Origin: Sphingomonadales bacterium
GTDB lineage: Bacteria > Pseudomonadota > Alphaproteobacteria > Sphingomonadales > Sphingomonadaceae
DNA: 64,000 bases
Assembly (NCBI GenBank): GCA_014763545.1
Contig: JACXVD010000008.1
Span: forward strand, 20,317 to 84,316
Direction: 5' to 3'
Made by a program: the position numbers and the translations under genes. Shown in pieces: positions 24,479 through 33,420 of this stretch (position 1 is the stretch's first letter; each line of letters begins with the position of its first letter). Below the pieces are notes generated by a model, which saw only the letters and a program-made list of their open reading frames with translations, was not told where the DNA came from and ran no database searches.

Positions 24479-24771
24479 TGCATCGGCGCGGAAAGTCCAG
24501 CCTGATGCGCATCGTGTTGACTAGCGTGCTGGTCGACGCCTTGGCGAATCTCATGCCGGTCGGCGGCGGCTCTGCCCCATCTGTCGTCATGGGCTCTCGT
24601 TGGCGTAACGGCCAATGGCGGAAAATCATTGCCGAGTATCCGAACGGCTGGAACGTCCGCATCAACTTCACCCGCACGGGCGAGATATCCTCGACAAGCG
24701 CGGACATCCGGCTTGAAAGCCGGATCTGCGGCAAAAACGGCTCGATCGTTGTTGACGAGATGCCTGCATGA
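24478..24771 (+). CDS. Unrecognised protein between terminase genes
   Basis: 97 residues, with codon use less GC-rich than its neighbours. The second half (SRWRNGQWRKIIAEYPNGWN, RINFTRTGEISSTSA) looks like a small beta-rich domain. GTG 24475 or ATG 24478 would start it. It overlaps both neighbours, but Mu has no gene at this place, so it is probably a later insertion. Confidence 0.5.
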   Translation: MHRRGKSSLMRIVLTSVLVDALANLMPVGGGSAPSVVMGSRWRNGQWRKIIAEYPNGWNVRINFTRTGEISSTSADIRLESRICGKNGSIVVDEMPA

Positions 24772-26309
24772 TCCGCTCTCCCGAAGATCAGGCCAAGCGG
24801 GACGAGTGGATTCGTCACCGCGAAATCCAGGGAGATCGTGAAGCGGCAGAACAGGCCCTGCTGCGACTGCCCAAGGGCGACTTGCTGCTTGTCTATCAGC
24901 AGCGCACGGTGGACCTGCTGTTCGCCGGTACCGCGCTGCTGGTGATCGAGAAGAGCCGCCGCATCGGGCTGACCTGGGGCGTGGCCGCCTTCGCCGCACT
25001 GAAGGCTGCCAGCGCGATGGACGCGGGCGGGCAAAACGTCTGGTACATGGGCTACGACAAGGACATGACCCTCGAATTCATCGAGGTCTGCGCCATGTGG
25101 GCGCGCGCGTTTGGCCTGGCCGCAGGTGAGATCGAGGAAGAGGAAGTCCTCGAAGCCGATGAGAAGGGGGTGAAGGCTTTCTCGATCCGCTTCGCCAGCG
25201 GGTTCCGCATCACTGCCCTGCCCAGCGTTCCGCGCGCGCTGCGCGGCAAACAGGGCATCGTGATCATCGACGAGGCGGCGTTTCACAAGAACGTCAACGA
25301 GGTGCTAAAGTCGGCAATGGCGCTGCTGATCTGGGGCGGCCAGGTGGTGGTGATTTCCACCCATGACGGCGTGGCGAACCCGTTCAACGTGCTGCTCGAC
25401 GAGATCCGCGCCGGCAAGCGCAAGGGCATGCCGGTGAAAATTACCTTTGCCGATGCGATGGAGGCCGGCCTCTATGAGCGCGTCGCGCTGGTGGCGAAGA
25501 CCAAGGGCACCGAGCTGCCGCCCAAGGAGCAGTGGGAAGCCGATATCCGCGCCTCCTATGGCGACGATGCCGCCGAAGAGCTGGACTGCATCCCGGCCAA
25601 GGGCAGCGGCTCGCTGATCAGCCTCGAAGACATCATCGCGGCCGAGCATGACGATTGCGGTATCCCCGAACTCTACCAGGGCGGGCTGTGCTATTTCGGT
25701 CGCGACGTGGCGCGCCGGCGCGATGGCCAGATCCAGCTGGTGCTGGAGCTGATCGGGGATGTGCTGTGGGAGCGTGACGGCTATCGCGAGATCGGGCAGA
25801 GCTTCGCGCACCAGGACGCGTTCTTCGACCGCATGTTCGAAACGCGCCGGATCGTCCAGGCGATGGTCGACCAGACAGGCATGGGCGAAAAGGTGGTCGA
25901 GGATGCGATCCGCCGGCATGGCGCAAGCCGCGTGGTCGGCGTGCTGCTGACCGGCCCGATGCGCGTCGATATCGCACTGGGCCTCGCCCGCCGGTTCCAG
26001 GAGCGCAAGATCCGCATCTGGAAGGATGCGCGTACGCGTGCCGATCTGATGGCACTCAAGAAGATCGGCAGCGAAGAATCAGGCGGCATCCGCATCGTCA
26101 ACGATGGTGATGTCCATGCCGATGAGTTTTGGGCTTACGGCCTTGCCTCGCGCGCGTGCGACCTGGGCGGTTCGCTCTACGAGTATCGCGGCGTCCGCGG
26201 CGACGGGCGGTTCAGCGGCATGCCCAAGCGCGGCGAACGCGGCTTCTTCCACCCTGACGACATTCGCACCGGAAGCGGCAACCGCTTTACCGGCAGAGGA
26301 GCCTGGTAA
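24768..26309 (+). CDS. Large terminase subunit (Mu gp28-like)
   Basis: 513 residues. ATPase part with a Walker A-like IEKSRRIGLTW (about residues 64-74), Walker B VIIDEAAF (Asp168) and motif III VVISTH, then an RNase-H-like nuclease domain with FGRDVARRRD and VDQTGMGEKV. It packages phage DNA by headful cutting beyond the prophage ends. The gene is complete. Confidence 0.93.
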   Translation: MIRSPEDQAKRDEWIRHREIQGDREAAEQALLRLPKGDLLLVYQQRTVDLLFAGTALLVIEKSRRIGLTWGVAAFAALKAASAMDAGGQNVWYMGYDKDMTLEFIEVCAMWARAFGLAAGEIEEEEVLEADEKGVKAFSIRFASGFRITALPSVPRALRGKQGIVIIDEAAFHKNVNEVLKSAMALLIWGGQVVVISTHDGVANPFNVLLDEIRAGKRKGMPVKITFADAMEAGLYERVALVAKTKGTELPPKEQWEADIRASYGDDAAEELDCIPAKGSGSLISLEDIIAAEHDDCGIPELYQGGLCYFGRDVARRRDGQIQLVLELIGDVLWERDGYREIGQSFAHQDAFFDRMFETRRIVQAMVDQTGMGEKVVEDAIRRHGASRVVGVLLTGPMRVDIALGLARRFQERKIRIWKDARTRADLMALKKIGSEESGGIRIVNDGDVHADEFWAYGLASRACDLGGSLYEYRGVRGDGRFSGMPKRGERGFFHPDDIRTGSGNRFTGRGAW

Positions 26310-27958
26310 TGGCCACATCGCCCGCCCTGGTCGACCAGTACGGCCGACCACTGCGCAAGGAACTGCTCGCGCGGGAAATCGCCGCGCCGACGCGCGCATC
26401 GATCCGCACGATCAGCTCGGGCCATCCTGCCCAGGGATTGGAACCGGTTCGGCTCGCGCGCCTGTTGCGCGAAGCGGAAGATGGCAACGCGATCGCCTAT
26501 TACGAACTGGCCGAAGAAATGGAGGAGAAGGATCTCCACTACCTCTCGGTCCTGCGCACAAGGAAGCTGGCTGTTGCGCGGCTGCCGATCGAGGTTGAAC
26601 CGGCCGATGACAGCGAGCAGGCAAAGGCCGATGCGCAGCTGCTGAAGGACTGGCTGGATCGCGACACGCTGCAGCTGGAACTGTTCGACATTCTCGATGC
26701 GATCGGGAAGGGAATGAGTTGCACCGAGATCGTGTGGGAGATGAAGCCCGACCTGTGGCAGCCCCGCGCCTTGAAGCGGCGCGATCCGCGCTGGTTCGAG
26801 TTCGACCAGGTCAACGGTGAGGAACTGCTGCTGCGCGGCGGCGAAGATGGCGTGGGCCAGGCTAGCCCGCTTCCGGCAGGCAAGTTCATTACCCATTTCC
26901 ATCCGACCAAGAGCGGCCTGCCCGTGCGGAGCGGCCTCGCCCGGATCGCGGCCTGGGGCTACATGTTCAAGAACTTCGCGATCAAGGACTGGGTGACCTT
27001 CCTCGAGGCGTTCGGGCAACCGCTGCGGATCGGCAAATACGGCCCGAACGAGAGCGAGGAAAACAAGGCCATCCTCCACCGCGCGCTTTACGAGCTCGGC
27101 AGCGATGCGGCCGCTGCATTCCCCGAGACGATGAGCGTCGAGTTTGTGGATCGCAAGGCCGGCACGGCACCGAACGATCTGTGGCGCAGCCATGCCGAAT
27201 ATTTCGACGACCAGATGAGCAAGGCGGTTCTGGGCCAGACCAATACGACCGATGCCAAGGCAGGCGGGATGGGTAGCGGCCAGGCGGACGTACACAACGA
27301 AGTGCGCGGCGACATCGAGGACTTCGACGCGATGCTGGTGGCAGGCACGCTAAACCGTGACCTCGTCCCGCCCTTCATCATCTTCAATCGCGGCCCGCGG
27401 GACAAATATCCGCGGCTCAAGATCGGTCGGCCCGATCCGATCGACATCAAGACCGAGATCGAGAGCGCAGCGAAGCTGGCCGACATGGGCGTCCTGATCG
27501 ACGGGGAAGAGATGCGCGAGCGGGCCGGGCTGCCGGCTGCCCGCAGCGAGGATTCGGCGTTGAAGGCGAGTGGCGGCAACAAGGCCGGAGAAACGCCCTC
27601 TCAGCCCGCCGAAGCCCCGACCGATGCCGAATTGGCAGCGACCCGCCTCTTAGGGCCTCTTATGGGCCTTCGTGGGCATTTTGGCGGCGAGGTCTCGACC
27701 CTTCACGTGCGCAATGTCGAAACAGAGCCGGACAAGATCGATCTCACCGCAGAAGAGGCGCTGAGCGACTGGGAGGAGCAGATCGACCCGCTGCTGGCAC
27801 CGGTCGATGCGTTGATCGGCGAGTGCCAATCGCTTGACGAGTTGCAGGCGCGGCTGGTCGAGGTGATCGGTTCCATGGACGATGCACGCTTTACCGAGGT
27901 GCTTGCGCGCGCCGGATTCGCCGCGCGCATCGCGGGCCTTGCCGAACCGCGGGATTGA
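26309..27958 (+). CDS. Portal protein (Mu gp29-like, DUF935)
   Basis: 549 residues with DUF935 features: an N-terminal HPAQGLEPVRLARLL segment, the core WEMKPDLWQPRALKRRDPRW and RSGLARIAAWGYMFKNFAIK. It forms the ring at the head vertex through which DNA passes. The C-terminal 60 residues hold the acidic helix that binds terminase in portal proteins generally. Confidence 0.93.
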   Translation: MATSPALVDQYGRPLRKELLAREIAAPTRASIRTISSGHPAQGLEPVRLARLLREAEDGNAIAYYELAEEMEEKDLHYLSVLRTRKLAVARLPIEVEPADDSEQAKADAQLLKDWLDRDTLQLELFDILDAIGKGMSCTEIVWEMKPDLWQPRALKRRDPRWFEFDQVNGEELLLRGGEDGVGQASPLPAGKFITHFHPTKSGLPVRSGLARIAAWGYMFKNFAIKDWVTFLEAFGQPLRIGKYGPNESEENKAILHRALYELGSDAAAAFPETMSVEFVDRKAGTAPNDLWRSHAEYFDDQMSKAVLGQTNTTDAKAGGMGSGQADVHNEVRGDIEDFDAMLVAGTLNRDLVPPFIIFNRGPRDKYPRLKIGRPDPIDIKTEIESAAKLADMGVLIDGEEMRERAGLPAARSEDSALKASGGNKAGETPSQPAEAPTDAELAATRLLGPLMGLRGHFGGEVSTLHVRNVETEPDKIDLTAEEALSDWEEQIDPLLAPVDALIGECQSLDELQARLVEVIGSMDDARFTEVLARAGFAARIAGLAEPRD

Positions 27959-27961
27959 CGG

Positions 27962-28543
27962 ATGGCGGACGGCGACCTGACCCCGGCTGACTTCGGCGTC
28001 GCGTTCACCTTTGCGCGGAGTGAGGCGGGCAATTTCACCGATGCCGGGGGCATCCTCCAGTTGGCTCCGATCGATGTGCCGCGCTTCGATCATGCTGACG
28101 ATGGAACTCCACGCGGGTTGCTGGTGACGCCGGGCAGCGATCTCGGCCGGCAGGACCGGACGGCGATCGATCCCCTGATGCTGCCGCTCGATCTCGTGGC
28201 GGGCACGGATCCCGCTGCGCGCGAAGCGACGGTGTTTCATTGCTTCCGCCCGGAACCCACGCCCGAGGCAGCCGATGCATTCGACGCCGGCATCCAGCGC
28301 CGTGCCTTGTACAGCCGCGATGCGGCCCGCACGATCGACGCCCTGCTGCGCCAACCCGGCCACCACCTTGCCATCGGCGTGGTGGCGGGATTTCGCCCGA
28401 ACCTCGGCGGGTTCACCCGATTTCGCGGGCAACAATGGATCCTGACCGGCAAGCTGGCGGCAGTCGGAGGTGTGCTGGGCGACGGCAGTTCGGTCGAAGG
28501 GCGCGCACTGATCACCTGCGGGGCCGAGGTGATCGATGGCTGA
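27962..28543 (+). CDS. Phage head-region protein of unknown role
   Basis: 193 residues, located between portal and F genes. No motif recognised except a predicted alpha/beta mix. The N-terminus (MADGDLTPADFGVAFTFARS) is acidic. It overlaps the F gene by 8 bp, and Mu itself lacks it. Confidence 0.6.
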   Translation: MADGDLTPADFGVAFTFARSEAGNFTDAGGILQLAPIDVPRFDHADDGTPRGLLVTPGSDLGRQDRTAIDPLMLPLDLVAGTDPAAREATVFHCFRPEPTPEAADAFDAGIQRRALYSRDAARTIDALLRQPGHHLAIGVVAGFRPNLGGFTRFRGQQWILTGKLAAVGGVLGDGSSVEGRALITCGAEVIDG

Positions 28544-29777
28544 GGAAGTGCTGCCACTGGTCAAGCCGGTTGAGGCGATAGCCTGGTTCAAGGCGAAGGG
28601 CTGGCAGATCGGCTTCGACTGGCGCGATGTCTGGCAGGAAGAGCACGCCCGCGCCTTCACCGTGGCCAAGGCCATGAGCCGCGACCTGCTGGAAGATATT
28701 CGCGCGGCGGTGACCCGCGCGATCGACGAAGGCACGACGCTGGACCAATTCAGCAAGGAGTTGCGCCCGCGCCTGGTCGCGCGTGGCTGGTGGGGGCGCA
28801 AGTTGATGAAAGACCCAGCCACCGGCGTCGAGAAGGTGGTCCAGCTGGGCAGCCCTGCCAGGTTGCGAACTATTTACCAGGTCAATCTTCGCAGCAGCTA
28901 CATGGCCGGAAGGTGGCAGCGCATCCAGCGTTCGAAGAAGCTGTTCCCGTTCCTGCGCTATGTCTCGGTGATGGACGGGCGCGAGCGACCGGAGCATCAC
29001 GACTGGCACGGCACGGTCCTGCCGGTGGACGATCCGTGGTGGGATACGCACTATCCGCCCTGTGGCTGGAACTGCCGCTGCGATGCGCAGCCGCTCAACC
29101 AGCGCATGCTCGACCGGCGCGGCTGGGCCGTGAACACTCCGCCGCGTTTCCCCGAAAAGGATTACGTCAACAAGCGCACCGGCGAGGTCACCCGGCTGGA
29201 GCGCGGGATCGATCCGGGATGGAGCTACAATGTCGGCAAGGCCCCGCTCGATGGCCTCACCCCGCCGCCGCGGCTGAAGGGCGACGGCCGCGAGGACAAT
29301 ACCAGCGAGCTCAATTCCCGGCAGGTCGGTGAAATCCAGTCTGCTCTCTCAGCAGGCGATTATGCGCGCGTGAGAGACTTCTTCGCCGCCTTCGGCCTGG
29401 ACAGCCGGGAGGCGGCGATCGCCGGCACGGTGTGGCACGATGCGGCCGGCTGGCCGATGGTCGTTTCGACCGGGCTGCTGCGTTCGGCCGACGGCACGAT
29501 GGTGCAGTTGGGCAGCGCGCAGGCGGCGGGCCTGGCGAAGGCTGCACAGGTGCTGCGCGATCCCGACACGATAGGCTGGATCTGGGTGACCGGGCGCGAC
29601 GGCCGGGCGATGTTGCTGCGCCGCTTCATCTCGGCCGCGGGCGTGGTGGACTTGGGCGGCCGCTTCTGGCGCTGGCATGGCGGATCGAATGCCGGCTTCC
29701 GTCGTGGCAAGCTGGTCTGGACACGCGAGGAAGGCGTGCTGGCGGCTTTCGATCCTCGGCAACCGCGCCACCCCTAG
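28536..29777 (+). CDS. F: Mu F-like head morphogenesis protein with C-terminal nuclease-like domain
   Basis: 413 residues. The F domain (about 60-215) ends in the zinc-site-like VMDGRERPEHHDWHG … YPPCGWNCRC. Residues about 270-405 (TVWHDAAGWPMVVSTGLL, IGWIWVTGRDGRAMLLRRF) resemble the BECR/phage-barnase-type domains often fused to Mu F proteins. The gene ends at TAG (29775-29777), but the same frame remains open and protein-like for 165 more codons; see the next feature. Confidence 0.88.
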   Translation: MAEEVLPLVKPVEAIAWFKAKGWQIGFDWRDVWQEEHARAFTVAKAMSRDLLEDIRAAVTRAIDEGTTLDQFSKELRPRLVARGWWGRKLMKDPATGVEKVVQLGSPARLRTIYQVNLRSSYMAGRWQRIQRSKKLFPFLRYVSVMDGRERPEHHDWHGTVLPVDDPWWDTHYPPCGWNCRCDAQPLNQRMLDRRGWAVNTPPRFPEKDYVNKRTGEVTRLERGIDPGWSYNVGKAPLDGLTPPPRLKGDGREDNTSELNSRQVGEIQSALSAGDYARVRDFFAAFGLDSREAAIAGTVWHDAAGWPMVVSTGLLRSADGTMVQLGSAQAAGLAKAAQVLRDPDTIGWIWVTGRDGRAMLLRRFISAAGVVDLGGRFWRWHGGSNAGFRRGKLVWTREEGVLAAFDPRQPRHP

Positions 29778-30275
29778 GGCAGCGTCGACGGGGGCAGGTG
29801 GCGCAAGACCGGTCGACCGGAGGCGTACGCCGCAATCGGTGGCGCCCAGAGCGGTGAAGATGTCGGCGAGTTCAAGACGGCGAAGCTGGGAACCGTATCT
29901 GCGGAAACAGCTGCGCGAGCCAAGCTGCAGGGCATCGAGCTCGGCGATCGGGAAATACGTTTGCAGCGCAGCGCCGCAGTTCACATCCTCAATCGTCACG
30001 GTCCAAACATAACCGCGGGGACCGCCGAGCGCGGCGTAACCCGCAAGGATATATTCGCGGCGCACCAGATCCTCGAGCGGGCGCATCGCTTTGAACCTGC
30101 TGGTACCGCCCGGGACGGGATGGAGCGCATTCTTGCGCACAGCACGTTCGACGACGGCATGCCCGCGAGGCTGCTGGTTGACCGGTCGACCCGCTCGCTC
30201 AACATCGTGAGCCTCTACCATCCGACCAAGCAGGGTGCTGCCCGATCGAGTAAGCGTCGTAGTCGGAGGAAATGA
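29778..30275 (+). pseudogene. In-frame extension of F beyond TAG, barnase/BECR-like module without its own start
   Basis: Directly after the TAG of F the same frame stays open to TGA at 30275. The product (EAYAAIGGAQSGEDVGEF…, RSAAVHILNRHGPNITAG, RDGMERILAHSTF, SLNIVSLYHPTK) looks like the phage-barnase/EndoU-type toxin nuclease fold. No ATG or GTG is in frame before TTG 29961, which would cut off the first 61 residues. TAG could come from a TGG codon (CCC TGG GGC) by one change. Either F is nonsense-truncated, or the TAG is read through in some molecules. Confidence 0.6.
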
Positions 30276-30493
30276 CCGCCGGCCTACATGCCCGAAGGCC
30301 CAAGGCTCTACGTCCGAAACGTGTGACGGCTGCCAGAGACATAATCCCGATCCCTTGCAAATTCAACAACTGCTTGGCGAATCGCCAAACGCGCAGATAT
30401 GGTTGGATTTAACGCGTCGCAGGCACCGGGGGGCGCCTGCATGTCGCCCGACAGGTAACGGCGAACCGCTGCCCCAATCTACGGCTGCTCATC
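30276..30493. promoter_or_regulatory. Intergenic region upstream of the protease/scaffold gene
   Basis: 218 bp without a gene, the longest gap in the structural region. It holds a perfect palindrome TTGGCGA-A-TCGCCAA at 30374-30388 and a stem GCAGGC (30419-30424) / GCCTGC (30435-30440). A promoter for the capsid genes or a regulator site is plausible. Confidence 0.4.
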
Positions 30494-31615
30494 ATGACGC
30501 AGCCGACACCCTCCTCTTCCGCCGACATTGCGGTGATTGCCAGCTCGATCGAGCTGGCGACCGAACAGGGGATCGTGGCGCGCAGCGTTTTGCTGTTGCC
30601 CTTCGGCGAGTTCTACGGCCGCGATGGACGCGGTCCATATCGCCTGGTCGATAGCAGCCATGCCGAGGAGGTCATCGCGGCCACGCGCCAGTTCGCAGGC
30701 AATGCCGATCTGCTGATCAATTACGACCACCAGAGCGAATATGCCGCCACACCTGGCGTCGGCGGCCAGGCAAAGGCGGCGGGCTGGATCGATCCCGCTT
30801 CGCTCACCGTCGCCAGCGACGGCATTCGCGGCGATGTCGAATGGACCAAGCCCGCCGAGGCTGCGCTGCAGGCACGCGAGTATCGCTATCACTCGCCGCA
30901 TTTTCGCGTTCACCCGAAAACGCGGCTGATCACGCGCCTGGTCAATGCCGGGCTGACCAATTCCCCCAATCTCGATCTTCCCGCACTCGCCTCCCAGTTG
31001 GCGGGGCAATCCACCGAAGAAGAAGGTAACGACATGACCAAACCGGTACTTGCGGCGGCGCTTTCGTCGACCGCGCTGGCTGCAATGCAGCTGACGGCCA
31101 CTTCGCCCGACGACGAGGTGCTGGCCGCGATCGACAATCTGGTTGCCGACAAGGCCGAAGGAGAAAAGGTGCTGGCATCGGCCCGCACCGCGCTGGCGCT
31201 GGGCGCCGACGCCGACGGCGAGGCCGTGCTCGCCTCGATCGCCAGTGCCCGTAAGGCGGGCGAGCCGGACCCGGCGAAATATGTGCCGGTCGCCGCGCTG
31301 AAGGAAGTCAATGACCAGCTGGCCGAAATCCGCGAGGAAAAGGTTCTGGCAATGGTCGACCAGGCGGTGGCTGGTGGCAAGCTGACCCCCGGCCAAAAGG
31401 ACTGGGCGATCGCACTGGGCAAGAAGGATGTCGGCGAGCTGCAAAGCTTCCTCGGCACCGCGCCGACCTTCAAGGGCGGCAGCCTCATCGAAAGTAATGC
31501 GCCCGGCAGCGAGAAGACGAAGCTGACCGACGAAGAGCAGGCGATCTGCAGCCAGCTCGGCCTGTCCGAGGATGACTTCCTCAAATCCCGCAAGTCCAAC
31601 GAGGAGAACGCCTGA
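30494..31615 (+). CDS. I: Mu I-like head maturation protease with scaffold
   Basis: 373 residues. The N-terminal 180 residues are the protease (VLLLPFGEFYGRDGRGP, LLINYDHQSEYA, YRYHSPHFR, TNSPNLDLPAL), and the C-terminal half is a helical scaffold. In Mu the full-length gpI cleaves the scaffold during head assembly. The scaffold can also be made alone from an internal start. Confidence 0.9.
   Translation: MTQPTPSSSADIAVIASSIELATEQGIVARSVLLLPFGEFYGRDGRGPYRLVDSSHAEEVIAATRQFAGNADLLINYDHQSEYAATPGVGGQAKAAGWIDPASLTVASDGIRGDVEWTKPAEAALQAREYRYHSPHFRVHPKTRLITRLVNAGLTNSPNLDLPALASQLAGQSTEEEGNDMTKPVLAAALSSTALAAMQLTATSPDDEVLAAIDNLVADKAEGEKVLASARTALALGADADGEAVLASIASARKAGEPDPAKYVPVAALKEVNDQLAEIREEKVLAMVDQAVAGGKLTPGQKDWAIALGKKDVGELQSFLGTAPTFKGGSLIESNAPGSEKTKLTDEEQAICSQLGLSEDDFLKSRKSNEENA
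31034..31615 (+). CDS. Z: Internal scaffold product (Mu Z-like)
   Basis: 193 residues in the same frame as the protease gene. The ATG at 31034 (MTKPVLAAALSS) has AAGAAGG seven bases upstream, which supports separate initiation, as in Mu gene Z nested in I. It would be the main scaffold of the procapsid. Confidence 0.75.
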   Translation: MTKPVLAAALSSTALAAMQLTATSPDDEVLAAIDNLVADKAEGEKVLASARTALALGADADGEAVLASIASARKAGEPDPAKYVPVAALKEVNDQLAEIREEKVLAMVDQAVAGGKLTPGQKDWAIALGKKDVGELQSFLGTAPTFKGGSLIESNAPGSEKTKLTDEEQAICSQLGLSEDDFLKSRKSNEENA

Positions 31616-32025
31616 TGGTCGCCCTGACCGAATCCCGCCTGACGCCCAAGCGTGACGGCCGCCGTTACTCGCGCGGTGCAGCCGCCGGGGTGAAAATTTT
31701 TGCCGGCGCGATCGTCGCGCTCAGTGCTGCGGGCTTCGCCACGCCCGGCGCAACCGCCGTGGGGCTGACGGCCGACGGGATCGCCGTGGACGATGTCGAC
31801 AACACGAACGGTGCCAACGGTGCGCTGCAGGTCGAAGTCGAGAAGGGCACGTTCCGCTTTGCCAATTCGGCCGCGGGCGATGCCATCACCGCCGCCGAGA
31901 TCGGCGACACCGCCTACATCGTCGATGACCAGACCGTCGCCAAGACCGATGGCGGGGCCACCCGCTCGGTCGCCGGCAAGATCGTCGACGTGGACGCTCA
32001 GGGCGTCTGGATCGAAATCGCCTGA
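31615..32025 (+). CDS. Head decoration/cement-type protein
   Basis: 136 residues, beta-rich, with an Ala/Val/Gly repetitive part (GATAVGLTADGIAVDDVDNT). The position between scaffold and major capsid is that of capsid cement or decoration proteins (DUF2190-like). Assignment is by position and fold pattern. Its ATG shares a base with the I stop. Confidence 0.65.
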   Translation: MVALTESRLTPKRDGRRYSRGAAAGVKIFAGAIVALSAAGFATPGATAVGLTADGIAVDDVDNTNGANGALQVEVEKGTFRFANSAAGDAITAAEIGDTAYIVDDQTVAKTDGGATRSVAGKIVDVDAQGVWIEIA

Positions 32026-32042
32026 TCGAAGGGATCTGACAG

Positions 32043-32939
32043 ATGAAAATTACCGGAACCGCACTGCAAACGCTCCATACAGCGTTCAATGCAAGCTTCC
32101 AGCGCGGGCTCGGCCAGGCCGAGACTTCATATCGCGCGATCGCAACCGTCATCAACAGTACCACGCGTGCGACCGAGTACGGCTGGCTCGGCAAGTTGCC
32201 GAAGATGCGTGAATGGCTCGGCGATCGCGTAATCAATGGGGTTCAGGCCCATGGTTATGCGATCAAGAACCGGGACTTCGAACTGACGATCGGCGTCGAT
32301 CGCAACGATATCGAAGACGATCATCTCGGCGTTTATGCACCGCTGTTCGAAGAAATGGGCATGGCGACGGCCGCCCATCCCGACGAAATGGTCTGGGAGC
32401 TGTGGCAGGCGGCCTTCGATACGCCTTGCTATGACGGTCAGAACTTCTTCGATACCGACCACCCGGTGCTCGATGCTGACGGTGCGAAAACCACCGTATC
32501 GAACATGCAGGCAGGCGCCGGCCCGGCATGGTTTCTCATCGACGATACCCGCGCCCTCAAGCCGCTCATTTTCCAGTCGCGCAAGTCCTTCGAATTCGTC
32601 GCGAAGGACAAGCCGACCGATGACAATGTCTTCAACAAGAAGGAATTCCAGTACGGCGTCGATGGCCGCGACAATGTCGGCTTCGGCTTCTGGCAGTTTT
32701 CCTTCGGCTCAAAGGCCGCGCTCGATGGCGACAATTACGGCGCTGCACGCGCCGCGATGCGGAACCTCAAGGGCGATTATGGCCGCAAGCTCGGCATTCG
32801 TCCGAAGACCCTCATCGTTCCGCCGAGCCTCGAAAAGAAGGGTCTGCAACTGATCAACGCGCAGAACGACGCTGCCGGTGCGACGAACGTCTGGCAGGGC
32901 ACCGCGAAGCTGATGGTCGCGGAGTGGCTCGATGGCTGA
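32043..32939 (+). CDS. T: Major capsid protein (Mu T-like)
   Basis: 298 residues. It matches the Mu major head subunit family: FNASFQRGLGQAETSYRAIA, GWLGKLPKMREWLGDRV, LTIGVDRNDIEDDHLGVY, LIVPPSLEKKGLQLIN. It assembles the icosahedral head. GAAGGGATCT upstream serves as ribosome site. Confidence 0.94.
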   Translation: MKITGTALQTLHTAFNASFQRGLGQAETSYRAIATVINSTTRATEYGWLGKLPKMREWLGDRVINGVQAHGYAIKNRDFELTIGVDRNDIEDDHLGVYAPLFEEMGMATAAHPDEMVWELWQAAFDTPCYDGQNFFDTDHPVLDADGAKTTVSNMQAGAGPAWFLIDDTRALKPLIFQSRKSFEFVAKDKPTDDNVFNKKEFQYGVDGRDNVGFGFWQFSFGSKAALDGDNYGAARAAMRNLKGDYGRKLGIRPKTLIVPPSLEKKGLQLINAQNDAAGATNVWQGTAKLMVAEWLDG

Positions 32940-33336
32940 TCCCAGGGGCCTGCGCGTCCGCGCGCTGCAGGATCGCCGTTTCCGCGGCGGGATCGAGTTC
33001 GGCAAGTCGCCGCGCGATCTGACCACTGCGGATTTCCGGCCCGGTCTCGACGGCGCGCGCCAGCTCGCAGCGATCGCAAGCGACCCTCAGCTCGAATGCC
33101 ATCTCGTGAGCGATGGTGACGAGCTCAAGGTCACTGCCGAGATGGTTGCCGAGCTCGAAGCGAAGATCGCCGACGGCGAGGACAACGCCACGCTGCTTGT
33201 CGATATCCTGGGCGAACCGCCCGAGGACCAGACACCGGACAACGACGAGCCGCCCGCGGACGACAAGCCGGCGGCGACCGACAAGGCCCAGGGGGGCGCG
33301 AAGAAGGGCGGCGGATCCGCGAAGCCGGCCGGCTGA
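32932..33336 (+). CDS. Mu-like FluMu N-terminal-domain protein after capsid
   Basis: 134 residues. The start (RGLRVRALQDRRFRGGIEFG) is the arginine-rich motif of the FluMu HI1506-like family, and the C-terminus is an Asp/Pro/Lys-rich tail of low complexity. Role in head completion is unknown. Overlaps T by 8 bp. Confidence 0.7.
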   Translation: MADPRGLRVRALQDRRFRGGIEFGKSPRDLTTADFRPGLDGARQLAAIASDPQLECHLVSDGDELKVTAEMVAELEAKIADGEDNATLLVDILGEPPEDQTPDNDEPPADDKPAATDKAQGGAKKGGGSAKPAG

Positions 33337-33345
33337 CCTTCTACC

Positions 33346-33378
33346 AGGCGGCGGGAGATGAGTGGGCTCCCGTCGCCT
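33346..33378. terminator. Hairpin after the capsid gene block
   Basis: AGGCGGCGGGAG and CTCCCGTCGCCT pair over 12 bp with one mismatch and a 9-nt loop. No T-run follows. It could lower transcription from the abundant capsid mRNA into tail genes or stabilise the capsid transcript's 3' end. Confidence 0.55.
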
Positions 33379-33420
33379 GTCACCCCGCCGCCCGACCACG
33401 CCACATCCCGAGGAAGCCCA

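Noticed and set aside
24130..25286. Long minus-strand ORFs opposite the terminase genes
   Set aside because: Low-complexity Arg/Ser/Ala translations without motifs; the plus strand holds the conserved terminase.
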